Assembly (NCBI GenBank): GCA_044359955.1
Contig: JBIKLF010000033.1
Coordinates: forward strand, 1 to 16,450
Direction: 5' to 3'
Origin: JACTMZ01 sp044359955
Lineage (GTDB): Bacteria > Verrucomicrobiota > Verrucomicrobiia > Chthoniobacterales > JACTMZ01
Length of the DNA: 16,450 bases
Part shown: positions 5,100-12,910 of the stretch, piece by piece
How the letters are laid out: each line of letters starts with the position of its first letter
How positions within the stretch are numbered: position 1 is the stretch's first letter
Translations under genes and position numbers: made by a program
The notes under the pieces: model-generated
Told to the model about the DNA's origin: nothing
Seen by the model: only the letters and a program-made list of their open reading frames with translations
The model's database searches: none

Positions 5100-6619
5100 G
5101 AGGTGGTGGAGAGTTGCGGGGTGCGCTTGGCTGGGCCGGCCGATCCTGCCATGCTTTTTTCGTGCACAGAGGGTCGGCGGAAGATGAACATGGTGATGAG
5201 GCCTGCGCTGAAGATGAGCGAGCCGACCCATTTGCCGAGCCAACCCGGGTCGCGGAGAATCTGCACCGAACTTTGGGTGAGATCATTCGGATTCCAGGAG
5301 GCTTGGGAAATTTTGTATGTCAGGCCGGTGAGCGAACGCCACAGGGCCTGCGGATAATTGGCCGGTTGGTTCATCGAGCATGAGCCGGTTGCATCGCCCA
5401 CGCCGTCTGGGCGGACCATGGCGAGGTCGCTGCGGAACGAGGCGGGTTCGTCCGTGCCCTCGTTGCGTTCGACCGTGAAATCTTCGAGCACAAGGCCGAA
5501 GGGCAAGTCGGCCACTTCCCAGCCGTAGGCCAACTCCAGGGGGAACGCGCCGGTCGGCAAACTGACGCGCCAACCTGCCCCGACCCATTGCTCGACGGTG
5601 CGGCCGGCTTTGGTTGCCCGCACAAGGATGCCATCGAGCAGAGACTGACCCGGAGGGATGGGTTCTCCGGCGGGCAGGGGACGGAAGGAGAAGCCCGTCT
5701 GTGCGGACGGCAAAACGTGCAGCGCTTCGATTGTCCAATCGTTCCAGCCGGTGATAACCGCCTCGTTCGGGGTCAGGGGAGCGGACGAGATCCGTCGTCC
5801 GCTGGCAAACAGATCCAACTGCAGCGAGCCGTCGGGCTGCGCGGTGAGGACGGCGCGGTTGGGTGCACCGGTGGCCGGTGCGCGGTCGGCGGCACGGGCC
5901 AGGTCCACCGTGATGAGGCCGAGGTCGAGGCGGTTGTGGTTGCGGTCGCCGGCGAGCAACCATTGCTCGACGTTTTGCTTCATCGCGGCGGTGCGGAGAC
6001 GGACGAGCACAGCGGGACTGCCCTCGGGTGCAGTGGTCGGTTGGAAATTGGCGACCAGACGAGGGGAGTCGGCCACGGCTTCGATTGTCCATCCGCCGGG
6101 AGTGGTCCAAAGATCGAGCGCGTCACCCTCACTGACGCGCAACGGTTGGCGTCCGAGCTTGATCATGACCGCACGCTGGGCGTCGGGGTCGCGGATGGTG
6201 ATCTGGCGTTTTTGCAAGACGAGTTTGTTGTCGGGAGCCGCATCCTTGAAGAGCGTCATGGTTCCCTCGATACCCCAAATCTGGCCAACGACCGCTCCGA
6301 TCATGACCACAATCATGCCGAGATGAACGAGGAGGAAGCCCGTGTGGTATTTTTTCCACGGCCACCGCATGAAAGCGCTGCACGTGAGATTGGCCGCGAG
6401 GAAGAGCAGCCAGAGATGGAACCAGGGAGCCTCGTAGATCCAAGTGCGGGCCGTGTCGGCATCGAATTTCGATTCGGCCAACGTGCCGACGATGCTCATG
6501 ACAATGAGCACGCTGAGCAAGATGACTGCCAACCGCAGCGAAGCGAGGAACCGGAAGATCGGATCGCGTTTCCAGGCATACCGCGGCGGGCGCGAAGGGC
6601 CGTCACCGGTGGGTATCAT
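5096..6619 (-). CDS. resB: Cytochrome c biogenesis protein ResB (Ccs1)
   Basis: A 507-residue protein. Three N-terminal membrane helices lie at about 27-47 (LRLAVILLSVLIVMSIVGTL), 65-83 and 93-114 (with the conserved YHTGFLLVHLGM histidines). They are followed by a large periplasmic region rich in beta structure and a last helix at about 468-488 (WVGSLIFSAGLITMFIF). This order is that of ResB/Ccs1, the partner of CcsA in System II cytochrome c maturation, which guides apocytochrome to the haem ligation site. It overlaps ccsA by 4 nt (GTGA), which indicates translational coupling and a joint complex. It starts 34 nt after the frameshifted PAS gene on the same strand, so it may share that transcript. 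Confidence 0.92.
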   Translation of the reverse strand: MIPTGDGPSRPPRYAWKRDPIFRFLASLRLAVILLSVLIVMSIVGTLAESKFDADTARTWIYEAPWFHLWLLFLAANLTCSAFMRWPWKKYHTGFLLVHLGMIVVMIGAVVGQIWGIEGTMTLFKDAAPDNKLVLQKRQITIRDPDAQRAVMIKLGRQPLRVSEGDALDLWTTPGGWTIEAVADSPRLVANFQPTTAPEGSPAVLVRLRTAAMKQNVEQWLLAGDRNHNRLDLGLITVDLARAADRAPATGAPNRAVLTAQPDGSLQLDLFASGRRISSAPLTPNEAVITGWNDWTIEALHVLPSAQTGFSFRPLPAGEPIPPGQSLLDGILVRATKAGRTVEQWVGAGWRVSLPTGAFPLELAYGWEVADLPFGLVLEDFTVERNEGTDEPASFRSDLAMVRPDGVGDATGSCSMNQPANYPQALWRSLTGLTYKISQASWNPNDLTQSSVQILRDPGWLGKWVGSLIFSAGLITMFIFRRPSVHEKSMAGSAGPAKRTPQLSTTS

Positions 6620-6653
6620 GAAGACCTATACGCTAAAGCCGGCCCGTTCGGAG

Positions 6654-7260
6654 TCAAGGAAGGGGTGGAACAGGCTGGTCAAGCCGCCGGGTGATGCCGA
6701 CGAAACGTGTGGGGTGACCGCGGCTGTTGCGTTCGATAAAGACACTGCTGTGCACCCGGCGCGGCTCCTGGCCGGGCGGCCGGGCGGTAAATTCGTAGGT
6801 GAGGTGCTTCTGGGTGACGGGCAGCGCATGCATGCGGGCCATGATTTCCGGGAAAAAGCCGCCGACGTTCTCTTTCCAAGCGGCCAAGAGTTCGGCGGGG
6901 TCGGTCACGCCGGGATCGATGCCGTTGATTTCGTAATTCGCCGGGCTCCAGTTGGTGTCACCGACGCCGATAACATGCTCGAACGTGCCGAAAGCGCCGC
7001 CCTCGAGCGCGGATTGTTTCCAGTGTCTGCTCCGCTCCCACGCCGGCCACGGCGGCGGCCTCCAGCAGGTGCCTCGCCAGCCCGGTGTGTAGTTGGATCC
7101 GGTTGAGGTCCCTCTCTCGCGCCTGCGGAAGAATGATGCTGTGAGCGAGCCAAAGAAAAACAAGCAGCAGAGCGATCAGCACGCAGGTGGCGACCGCCAG
7201 TGCGCCCCACAAGGCGGGGGCTCCGGACGGATTTGCATGTTGGCTGCGTGGTCTGGGCAC
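6654..7260 (-). pseudogene. Membrane-anchored PAS-domain protein, frameshifted
   Basis: From GTG 7260 the first frame gives a membrane anchor (WGALAVATCVLIALLLVFLWLAH) and a helical linker ending near VGAEQTLETIR. It then runs into unrelated residues and a stop at 6958. The sense continues in another frame with ALEGGAFGTFEHVIGVGDTN and onward through a PAS-like fold (YEINGIDPG, YEFTARPPGQEPRRVHSS, RFVGITRR) to a stop at 6654. The join lies at about 7005-7020. PAS domains sense ligands or redox state; no output domain follows, so it would be a stand-alone sensor or a truncated regulator. A sequencing error at the GC-rich join could also explain the break. It is upstream of resB-ccsA on the same strand. 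Confidence 0.65.
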
Positions 7261-7364
7261 GATTGGGCGAAAATGTCGGACCTGATGGCCATTGGCAAGT
7301 GTGCGTCAGGGGGTCGCTGCGGCCGGCCATTGGCATGGGCCCCGGTCCGTGGCAGGTTGGGTCG

Positions 7365-8084
7365 ATGAAGGGGAGCACGGTCTTGATTACCGGGGCCAGC
7401 CGGGGAATCGGGTTGGCCTGGGCCGCCGAGTTGGCGCGGCGCGGTTGGCGCGTCATGGCGGGAGCGCGCGATCCTGCCGGGGCCCACGATTTGCAGATCG
7501 CGGCGCAGAAGGCCGCACCGGGTTCGATTGAAATTCTTCCGCTCGACGTGCGCAGCGACGAGAGTGCCAAGTCGGCGGCGGCGGAGGCCGCCACCAAGCT
7601 GCGGGCGCTGGATGTGTTGGTGAACAACGCCGGTGTTTTTCCGGAGGAGGGGAGTGAATCGCTCGAGGAACTGCCGCTGGAGTGGTTTGCAGAGGCATTT
7701 GCGGTCAACGTGGTCGGCGTGGCCCGGGTCACGCGGGCTTTTCTCCCGCTGCTCGCGCGGGCCCCGCATCCCCGCGTGGTCAATGTCAGCTCCCGGGCCG
7801 GGTCTGTTTCGCAGAAAGAAGATTCGCGTCATTACTGCTACAGCACATCAAAAGCCGCGTTGAATATGCTGACCCGGGCCATGGCGGCGGAGTTGCGCCA
7901 GCGAGGCATCACGGTGGTGGCGGTCACTCCGGGTTGGGTGAAAACGGAAATGGGCGGTCCCCGGGCGCCGCTCACGGTGGAAGAATCGGCCCGCAGTTTG
8001 GCCGGCACACTCGACGGCATCACGCCGCGCGACGCCGGGCAATTCCTCGATCGCGACGGCAAAAGGGGCACCACCGCGTGGTAG
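7365..8084 (+). CDS. Short-chain dehydrogenase/reductase (SDR)
   Basis: A 239-residue classical SDR. The Rossmann cofactor loop TGASRGIG is at 9-16, the structural NNAG at 87-90, and the catalytic Ser in NVSS (about 142-143), with Tyr159 and Lys163 in YCYSTSKAAL. A PGWVKTEMGG segment follows at 189-198. Pattern and length fit NAD(P)-dependent SDRs of the C-factor/carbonyl-reductase type. The substrate cannot be read from sequence. The ATG at 7365 places the start directly at the first beta strand; the longer upstream frame is rejected because it would cover the divergent promoter region and adds no recognisable sequence. lysS starts 31 nt downstream, so co-transcription is likely. Confidence 0.9.
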   Translation: MKGSTVLITGASRGIGLAWAAELARRGWRVMAGARDPAGAHDLQIAAQKAAPGSIEILPLDVRSDESAKSAAAEAATKLRALDVLVNNAGVFPEEGSESLEELPLEWFAEAFAVNVVGVARVTRAFLPLLARAPHPRVVNVSSRAGSVSQKEDSRHYCYSTSKAALNMLTRAMAAELRQRGITVVAVTPGWVKTEMGGPRAPLTVEESARSLAGTLDGITPRDAGQFLDRDGKRGTTAW

Positions 8085-8115
8085 TTTCGTCTGGTGCGGA
8101 GGCGCCGGCAAAAGC

Positions 8116-9585
8116 ATGCTCGGCGGTCCGATGAGTGAAGTGAACAACCTGACCGCGGTGCGCCTCGAAAAACGCACGGCTTTACTGGACCGCGGCGTGC
8201 GCGCTTATGGGGCGGCCTTTCCCGTGACCGGCGACGTGGGCGACGTGCGGGCCGGATTCCTCGAGGGTGGAAAAGTCATGCTGGCCGGACGTGTCACGGC
8301 GCGGCGTGACATGGGCAAGAGCCATTTTCTCGACGTGAGCGACCACAGCGGACGCATGCAGGTCTACCTGCAAGACAAGGCGCTCGGCGAGGAGGGGGTG
8401 GCGGTCTACGACCTGCTCGACATCGGCGACTTTGTCGGCGTGGAGGGCGAATGCTTCACCACGAAGACCGGCGAGCCTTCGATCAAGGCGGAAAAATTCG
8501 TCCTGCTCAGCAAGTCACTGCACCCGTTGCCGGAAAAATGGCACGGCCTGCAGGATGTCGAAGCGCGTCATCGGCAACGCTACCTCGATCTGATTGCCAA
8601 CGAGTACGCGCGGAATATTTTCCGCCAGCGCTTTGCCATCATCCGCGAGATCCGTGCCTTCTTCGAAGAGCGCGGCTTCCTCGAGGTGGAGACGCCGATG
8701 ATGCAGACCGTGGCGGGAGGTGCGGCGGCCACGCCTTTCGAGACGCACCACAATGCGCTCGGGATGGATCTTTTCCTGCGCATCGCGCCGGAGTTGTATT
8801 TGAAGCGGTTGCTCGTCGGGGGCTTCACCAAGGTTTTCGAACTCAACCGGAATTTCCGCAACGAGGGTGTGTCACGGCGGCACAATCCGGAATTCACCAT
8901 GCTCGAGGCTTACTGGGCCTATGCGGATTTCGACATGATGGCCACGCTGGTCGAGGAGATGGTCTGCCGCGTGGCCGGGAAAGTGTGCGGGGGCCTCAAG
9001 ATTGAGCACCAGGACCACGAGGGAAAGGTCACGCGGACCATCAACCTGTCACGTCCGTGGCGTCGGGCAAAGTATCGCGATCTCGTGGAGGAAGCGGAAC
9101 CGGGTTGGTTCGCGCGCGATGTCTCCGGACGTCGCAACCGCGCGCTCGAACTCGGCTTGGACATCTCGCACTGCGTCGAGGACTACGAGGTCACGCAGCA
9201 TGTTTTCGAAAAGCTGGTCGAGGAAAAGACGATCGACCCGTGTTTTGTCACCCATTGCCCGAAAGAGCTTATCCCCCTGGCCAAAACCAATCCGGAGGAT
9301 CCTTCGTCTCTCGATGTGTTCGAATTGATCATGAACGGGCAGGAAATCGCACCGGGTTACTCCGAGTTGAACGATCCGGTGGTGCAACGTGAGCGTCTGG
9401 TCGAGCAAAGCGGCGGCGAGCAGCACAAGATCGATGAGGAATTTCTCCACGCCCTCGAATACGGCATGCCGCCGGCCGGGGGCATGGGCATGGGCATCGA
9501 CCGGTTGGTCATGCTGCTGACCGGGGCGGAGTCCATCCGGGAGGTCATCCTCTTCCCGCACCTCAAGCCGCGTGCCGAGGCCTGA
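8116..9585 (+). CDS. lysS: Lysyl-tRNA synthetase, class II
   Basis: A 489-residue class II LysRS, the normal length. The N-terminal OB-fold anticodon-binding domain is seen in VMLAGRVTARRDMGKSHFLD. The catalytic domain has motif 1 (FFEERGFLEVETPMM), motif 2 (VFELNRNFRNEGVSRRHNPE) and motif 3 (GMGMGIDRLVMLLTG), and LRIAPELYLKRLLVGG is typical of LysRS. It charges tRNA-Lys with lysine using ATP in the cytoplasm. Two starts are possible. ATG 8116 has GGAGG 13 nt upstream (long spacing), while ATG 8131 gives the more usual beginning MSEVNNLTAVRLEK. The difference is only five residues. It sits between an SDR gene and an MFS gene on the same strand. Confidence 0.97.
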   Translation: MLGGPMSEVNNLTAVRLEKRTALLDRGVRAYGAAFPVTGDVGDVRAGFLEGGKVMLAGRVTARRDMGKSHFLDVSDHSGRMQVYLQDKALGEEGVAVYDLLDIGDFVGVEGECFTTKTGEPSIKAEKFVLLSKSLHPLPEKWHGLQDVEARHRQRYLDLIANEYARNIFRQRFAIIREIRAFFEERGFLEVETPMMQTVAGGAAATPFETHHNALGMDLFLRIAPELYLKRLLVGGFTKVFELNRNFRNEGVSRRHNPEFTMLEAYWAYADFDMMATLVEEMVCRVAGKVCGGLKIEHQDHEGKVTRTINLSRPWRRAKYRDLVEEAEPGWFARDVSGRRNRALELGLDISHCVEDYEVTQHVFEKLVEEKTIDPCFVTHCPKELIPLAKTNPEDPSSLDVFELIMNGQEIAPGYSELNDPVVQRERLVEQSGGEQHKIDEEFLHALEYGMPPAGGMGMGIDRLVMLLTGAESIREVILFPHLKPRAEA

Positions 9586-9595
9586 GGGACCGGCG

Positions 9596-10912
9596 ATGAA
9601 GGCGCGCAGCGCTTACCTGCCCGGTGCGCTCAACGTCAACGGATTCAGTTTCTTCAACGCGGTGTCCTTCCAGATCGCGGTGGGGGCGCCGGTCATTCTC
9701 TTCGCCAAGTCGCTCGGAGCCTCGTCTTTCACCTTGGGCACCATCGCGGCGCTCACGCCGTTGCTCAATATTCTGCAACTCCTTGCGGCGCGCTTCCTGC
9801 ATCGTGCGGGCTACAAACGATTTATCCTGGCGGGCTGGGGGGCGCGCACCTTTTTCACGCTCTGCATCGCGGCCATTCCGGTGTGGCCCGGACTGACCAT
9901 ATCCGAGCGGCTGTGGCTGCTTATCGGCTCGCTTTTCGGGTTCAATCTTTTGCGGGGCTTTTCGGCGGGAGCATGGTTGCCGTGGCTCACCGCCCTGGTG
10001 CCGGAGCAGGTGCGCGGACGTTTTCTCTCGCGCGATAATGCCTTCATGCATCTGGGCTGTCTCGCGGCCTTGCTGGTCTCGGCGTGGGTCATGGCCGGTT
10101 CGGTCGAGGCGGGCGAATACACGGCGGTTTTCGGGATCGGTCTGGTGGCCGCGTTGCTCAGCCTGTGGTTCGTGCGCCGGATTCCCGAGGCGGAATCTCC
10201 GGAGGACCGCATCCGTTCCGGAGTGGCGGTGCCGTGGCGGGCCATGTTGCGCCATCCTCCTTTTGCCCGCTTGCTGTGGTTCACCACCGTTTACATGACG
10301 GTCATCGGCAGCCTGGGAGTGTTCACCGTCGAATACCTCGTGGTCCGCGAAAAATTCGGCGAGTCGACCATCTTGCTCCTCAGCGGTTTGTCTTTCGTCG
10401 GCGCTTTGGCCGGACTCGCCATCACCGCCCCGCGTCTTGATGCGACCGGCAGCAAACCGTGGTTGCGCCTCGGGCTTGTCCTGATGGCGCTGGTTATTTT
10501 CGGGTGGTTTGTCTTGGCCGCCGGGTTGCTGCCCGGCTGGCCGGGATTGGTTGGCGGATTGAATTTTCTCGGTGGTTTGGCCGGGGCGGTTTTCGGCGTG
10601 GCCAACACGCGCATCGTCATGGTCAGCGTGCCAGCCATGGGTCGCAATCACTTCTTCGCGCTCTTCACCGTGGTCTGCGGTCTCGGCCTGGGCGGCGCAC
10701 CGATGGCCTGGGGTGCCATTCTTGACGCACTTGGGTCGTTGGAGGTGGCGGCGGGGCCGCTTTCGATCAATCGCTACTCGCTCTATTTTGCCGTGCTGGC
10801 CTTGCTGGCCTGCTGGAACGTGTATTTGATCCCCGGTCTGCGGGAAGGTGTGTCGGCCGGGAGTGTTCCCCTCACGGCGGCGGAGGCTCGTCCCGTGGCA
10901 CCGGTGGAGTGA
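9596..10912 (+). CDS. Major facilitator superfamily (MFS) permease
   Basis: A 438-residue polytopic membrane protein with about 12 hydrophobic segments, the usual MFS size. The segment after the first helices (LLAARFLHRAGYKRFILAGW) and the RGRFLSRDNAFMHLG stretch resemble the cytoplasmic loops of MFS carriers. The substrate is unknown. The ATG at 9596 is chosen because GAGGGA (9584-9589) overlaps the lysS stop and lies 6 nt upstream; a GTG at 9572 inside lysS is less likely. The 10-nt gap indicates an operon with lysS. The C-terminal tail after YLIPGLREG is short and polar. Confidence 0.88.
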   Translation: MKARSAYLPGALNVNGFSFFNAVSFQIAVGAPVILFAKSLGASSFTLGTIAALTPLLNILQLLAARFLHRAGYKRFILAGWGARTFFTLCIAAIPVWPGLTISERLWLLIGSLFGFNLLRGFSAGAWLPWLTALVPEQVRGRFLSRDNAFMHLGCLAALLVSAWVMAGSVEAGEYTAVFGIGLVAALLSLWFVRRIPEAESPEDRIRSGVAVPWRAMLRHPPFARLLWFTTVYMTVIGSLGVFTVEYLVVREKFGESTILLLSGLSFVGALAGLAITAPRLDATGSKPWLRLGLVLMALVIFGWFVLAAGLLPGWPGLVGGLNFLGGLAGAVFGVANTRIVMVSVPAMGRNHFFALFTVVCGLGLGGAPMAWGAILDALGSLEVAAGPLSINRYSLYFAVLALLACWNVYLIPGLREGVSAGSVPLTAAEARPVAPVE

Positions 10913-10971
10913 GGCCGCCCCTCGTCGGCGGGCCGGGCGCCGAGTCGCGTACCTCCCGCCGCGGCAAAAAC

Positions 10972-10999
10972 TTGATCAGCAGCCCGGGGTGCGTAGAAT
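10972..10999 (+). promoter_or_regulatory. Sigma-70-like promoter of tRNA-Phe
   Basis: TTGATC (10972-10977) and TAGAAT (10994-10999) are separated by 16 bp. The predicted start near 11006 leaves about 10 nt of leader before the tRNA. Both boxes are good matches, and the placement fits a monocistronic tRNA gene. Confidence 0.65.
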
Positions 11000-11015
11000 C
11001 CCGTTTTATTGCATC

Positions 11016-11088
11016 GGCTAGGTAGCTCAGTTGGCAGAGCAGAGGACTGAAAATCCTCGTGTCGGGGGTTCGATTCCCTCCCTAGCCA
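11016..11088 (+). tRNA. tRNA-Phe (anticodon GAA)
   Basis: The cloverleaf is complete. The acceptor stem is GGCTAGG/CCTAGCC and the D arm GCTC...GAGC. The anticodon stem GAGGA/TCCTC has loop CTGAAAA (anticodon GAA), and the T arm carries TTCGATT. The discriminator A is at 11088. The following bases are CCT, so the CCA end is not encoded, unlike tRNA-Pro in this window. A frame on the opposite strand translates the gene into the usual spurious peptide and is not a gene. The downstream flank carries a motif related to the one beside tRNA-Pro. Confidence 0.95.
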
Positions 11089-11094
11089 CCTTCT

Positions 11095-11117
11095 CTGATA
11101 ATCAGCAACTTGCAGAG
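11095..11117 (+). promoter_or_regulatory. Dyad plus CAACTT motif downstream of tRNA-Phe
   Basis: CTGAT-A-ATCAG is followed by CAACTTGCAGAG. It matches 368-390 beside tRNA-Pro at 19 of 23 positions. Two of the four differences are a C/G to G/C exchange on both arms of the dyad, so the symmetry is preserved. It is probably a protein-binding site of tRNA-targeting elements. A tRNA terminator is unlikely because no T-run follows. Confidence 0.5.
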
Positions 11118-11542
11118 GATTTCTGCCGAAAGTGGCCGAAAATGCTAACAAAAGCATAACATTGGCATCAGTCGGTGGGTTTCTGCAGCAATCGGGCGTG
11201 TTGGGTGGCCATCGATATCGCGCCCAAATGGCGACCGTGGCCCTGTCATCTCCAACACGAAAAGGTTTTCGACGTCTGGTAGGGTGCATCGCTCCGTCCC
11301 GGCGCGATAATTCAGGCGGCAAATCGCGATGGAACCGAAGCGGAGCGCAGCTTCAGAAATGTCATAGCCGTGTTGGTGCAGCCGCGAGAAAAGTTGGGAG
11401 AGCATAGGGGGAGGGCTGAAGGGACGTGAGATGTAGGGAACAGGAGTCCGCTGCGGTGGACGGAGGATAGCCCGCCGGGTTTTTGTAGTTGCCGCCACTT
11501 GACCGCTTGGGTTGTGCTGCGTCGCCGGGTAGAACGGTGCTT
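11118..11542. other. Intergenic DNA between tRNA-Phe and the DUF72 gene
   Basis: No supported gene. Near the tRNA are a 10-bp tandem pair (GCCGAAAGTG at 11125-11134 and GCCGAAAATG at 11135-11144) and a small inverted repeat, ATGCT/AGCAT (11142-11157). Both fit an attachment-arm or protein-binding role but are weak alone. A minus-strand open frame (11145-11498) has no recognisable domain and low-plausibility composition. The stretch may be eroded element DNA. Confidence 0.45.
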
Positions 11543-12304
11543 ATGTTGGCGAGCCGCAGTAGCAGTGGTGTGGTGCCGGTGCGCATCGGATTGGCCGGAT
11601 GGAGCGAGGCGCCGAGCCGCCATGGCAAACTGTTGCCCGCGGCGGTGGAGGGAGCCACGGGTCTCCAGCGCTACGCGGCGGCTTTCGATTTCGTCGAGAT
11701 CAACTCGAGTTTCTACCGGCAGGTGCGGCCGGCCACTTACGAAAAGTGGGCCGCGGAAGCTCCCCCGGATTTTTGTTTTTCGGTCAAAATGCACCGCCTC
11801 ATCACGCATTACACGCGGCTGAAGAACACCAACCTGCTCGGTGATTTTTTCGGTTCGGTGGCGGGGCTTGGTGCGAAACTTGCCGTCGTGCTGGTGCAAC
11901 TGCCGCCCACGCTGGTTTTCGATGCGGAAGGGGCGGACCGGTTTTGGTCGGCCTTGCGAAAACTTTACCGTGGCTGCGCTGTCTGCGAGCCGAGGCACGC
12001 TTCATGGCAGGAGCCCGCGGCGCGGAAGCTTCTCGGCAAGCACGGCATCGGTCCGGTGCTCACCGAAATTCCCGCGGCGAAGGAGGATCCGTTGCGCGGC
12101 GCAAAAAGGGAGATCCCGCTTTACGTCCGTTTGCATGGGGCGCCGCGCAAGTATTACAGCTCCTACGGCGACCAAGACCTGGCGCGCCTGGCGGAGTTCC
12201 TTGCGCACCATGCGGAGCGGCGGCGCTGCGTGGTCTTCGACAACACCGCCGGTCCGGCCGGGGTGCGCAATGCTTTGGCGTTGAAGCGGCTGGTGGCGGC
12301 TTAA
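11543..12304 (+). CDS. DUF72 (YecE-family) protein
   Basis: A 253-residue protein of the DUF72/YecE TIM-barrel-like family. The hallmark N-terminal strand is VRIGLAGWSEAPSRHGKLLP, followed by FDFVEINSSFYRQVRPATYEKW, FCFSVKMHRLITHYTRL, VLVQLPPTLVF and, near the end, YVRLHGAPRKYYSSYGDQDL with CVVFDNTA. Length is usual for the family. The biochemical function is not established for the family; a hydrolase or nuclease role has been suggested. The ATG at 11543 is used; GTG 11570 is an alternative closer to the first conserved strand. High-GC codon use matches the housekeeping genes rather than the accessory block downstream. Confidence 0.88.
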   Translation: MLASRSSSGVVPVRIGLAGWSEAPSRHGKLLPAAVEGATGLQRYAAAFDFVEINSSFYRQVRPATYEKWAAEAPPDFCFSVKMHRLITHYTRLKNTNLLGDFFGSVAGLGAKLAVVLVQLPPTLVFDAEGADRFWSALRKLYRGCAVCEPRHASWQEPAARKLLGKHGIGPVLTEIPAAKEDPLRGAKREIPLYVRLHGAPRKYYSSYGDQDLARLAEFLAHHAERRRCVVFDNTAGPAGVRNALALKRLVAA

Positions 12305-12305
12305 G

Positions 12306-12319
12306 ACGCTGGCCAGCGT
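12306..12319. other. 14-bp perfect palindrome after the DUF72 stop
   Basis: ACGCTGGCCAGCGT begins 2 nt after the stop codon. It could form a short hairpin but lacks a T-run, so it is not a standard intrinsic terminator. Confidence 0.4.
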
Positions 12320-12398
12320 GCGTGAAACCAACTATGGCGGTCCGAGTTATGTTGTGGCTGCGGCACCCAGTGTCGCGATTCAGACGCTTCGTCGGCGG

Positions 12399-12434
12399 GG
12401 ACGCCAGCGCTACAATTGATGTAGCGGGCCGTCC
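12399..12434. repeat. REP-like imperfect palindrome
   Basis: GGACG-(CCAG)-CGCTACA, loop ATTGA, TGTAGCG-(GGC)-CGTCC. Twelve base pairs form in two blocks separated by a small asymmetric internal loop. The size and mismatched middle are typical of repetitive extragenic palindromes. It lies about 30 bp upstream of a REP-transposase gene tail, the known partner of such elements. Confidence 0.6.
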
Positions 12435-12462
12435 TCTGCGCCGGGCGGGGATCGTCAACCGC

Positions 12463-12606
12463 ACGCTGGCCGAGTGGATGGGAGGCAAGGATGACTCCGT
12501 GGTGACACAAGCAGTGAAGCGCTTGGAGGCCAAGATGCAGGGGAGTCGGAAATTGACTAAATTCTACAGGGCTTTGCGGCGGGAAATGCCAAATGCCAAG
12601 ATCTGA
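12463..12606 (+). pseudogene. 3' fragment of a REP-associated (Y1) transposase gene
   Basis: The last 47 codons before TGA at 12604-12606 read TLAEWMGGKDDSVVTQAVKR, then LEAKMQGSRKLTKFYRALRR, ending MPNAKI. This resembles the DnaA-like helix-turn-helix tail found at the C-terminus of some REP-associated tyrosine transposases. The 3' DNA (AAATGCCAAATGCCAAGATC, TGACCC) is the typical end signature of these genes. The HUH and Tyr catalytic part is missing, and the DNA upstream is a REP-like palindrome, not coding. It is therefore a remnant. Confidence 0.6.
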
Positions 12607-12610
12607 CCCT
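12584..12610 (+). repeat. REP-transposase 3' end signature, copy 1
   Basis: This 27-bp sequence recurs in inverted orientation at 16073-16099 with 23 of 27 matches. The two copies flank the block that carries the restriction-modification genes. Confidence 0.6.
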
Positions 12611-12624
12611 AAACGAGCGTGTGC

Positions 12625-12854
12625 CTCCATCTCGCGGCGTGGGTCGATTTGTTCGCCCATGCATCGGTCCTGCTGGCATGGCTGCGCCAACGCCATCAGG
12701 CCCGCCACATCGGCTCACTTTTCGTGCAGGCTCCACCGAGCGAACGGCACGCTCCATGTCGAGGATGGGGTCGACCGGCGAGCCCACGAGACACGTCTGC
12801 CGCCATGGCGTTGCCAACGGCGTCAGCCGCGCCCCGTCGGCTCGCTTTTGGTGC
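12625..12854 (+). repeat. Diverged direct repeat pair (103 bp units, 127 bp apart)
   Basis: Unit 1 (12625-12727) and unit 2 (12752-12854) align without gaps. Both start CTCCAT(C/G)TCG and share GGGTCGA, GCCCA, CATGGC, GCCAACG, TCGGCTC and CTTTT(C/G)GTGC. The last 47 bp match at about 77 percent. A weaker relative of the final 35 bp may lie near 15690-15735. None of the frames across the pair resembles a protein. The nature of the unit is unknown. This is all that the stretch between 12611 and 12910 holds. Confidence 0.6.
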
Positions 12855-12910
12855 CGTCCCGTTGGTTGCCGTTTCGCCTTAGTTACTGCCTCTGATACAC
12901 TCGCATTCTT

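Noticed and set aside
3474..5357. 627-codon plus-strand open frame
   Set aside because: Antisense to ccsA and resB; composition is Gly/Glu/Asp/His-rich as expected for the reverse of GC-rich membrane codons, while ccsA shows clear WWD and histidine motifs.
5588..6694. 368-codon plus-strand open frame
   Set aside because: Shadow of resB, which has the ResB helices and context; no domain in the shadow frame.
9563..10651. 362-codon minus-strand open frame
   Set aside because: Highly charged, low-complexity shadow of the MFS permease gene.
10783..11322. Minus-strand frame with WLGRESNPRHEDFQSSALPTEL
   Set aside because: Spurious translation of the tRNA-Phe gene.
11145..11498. 117-codon minus-strand frame after tRNA-Phe
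   Set aside because: No recognisable domain, no ribosome site, and conflicting overlapping frames; looks non-coding, though a decayed element gene cannot be ruled out.
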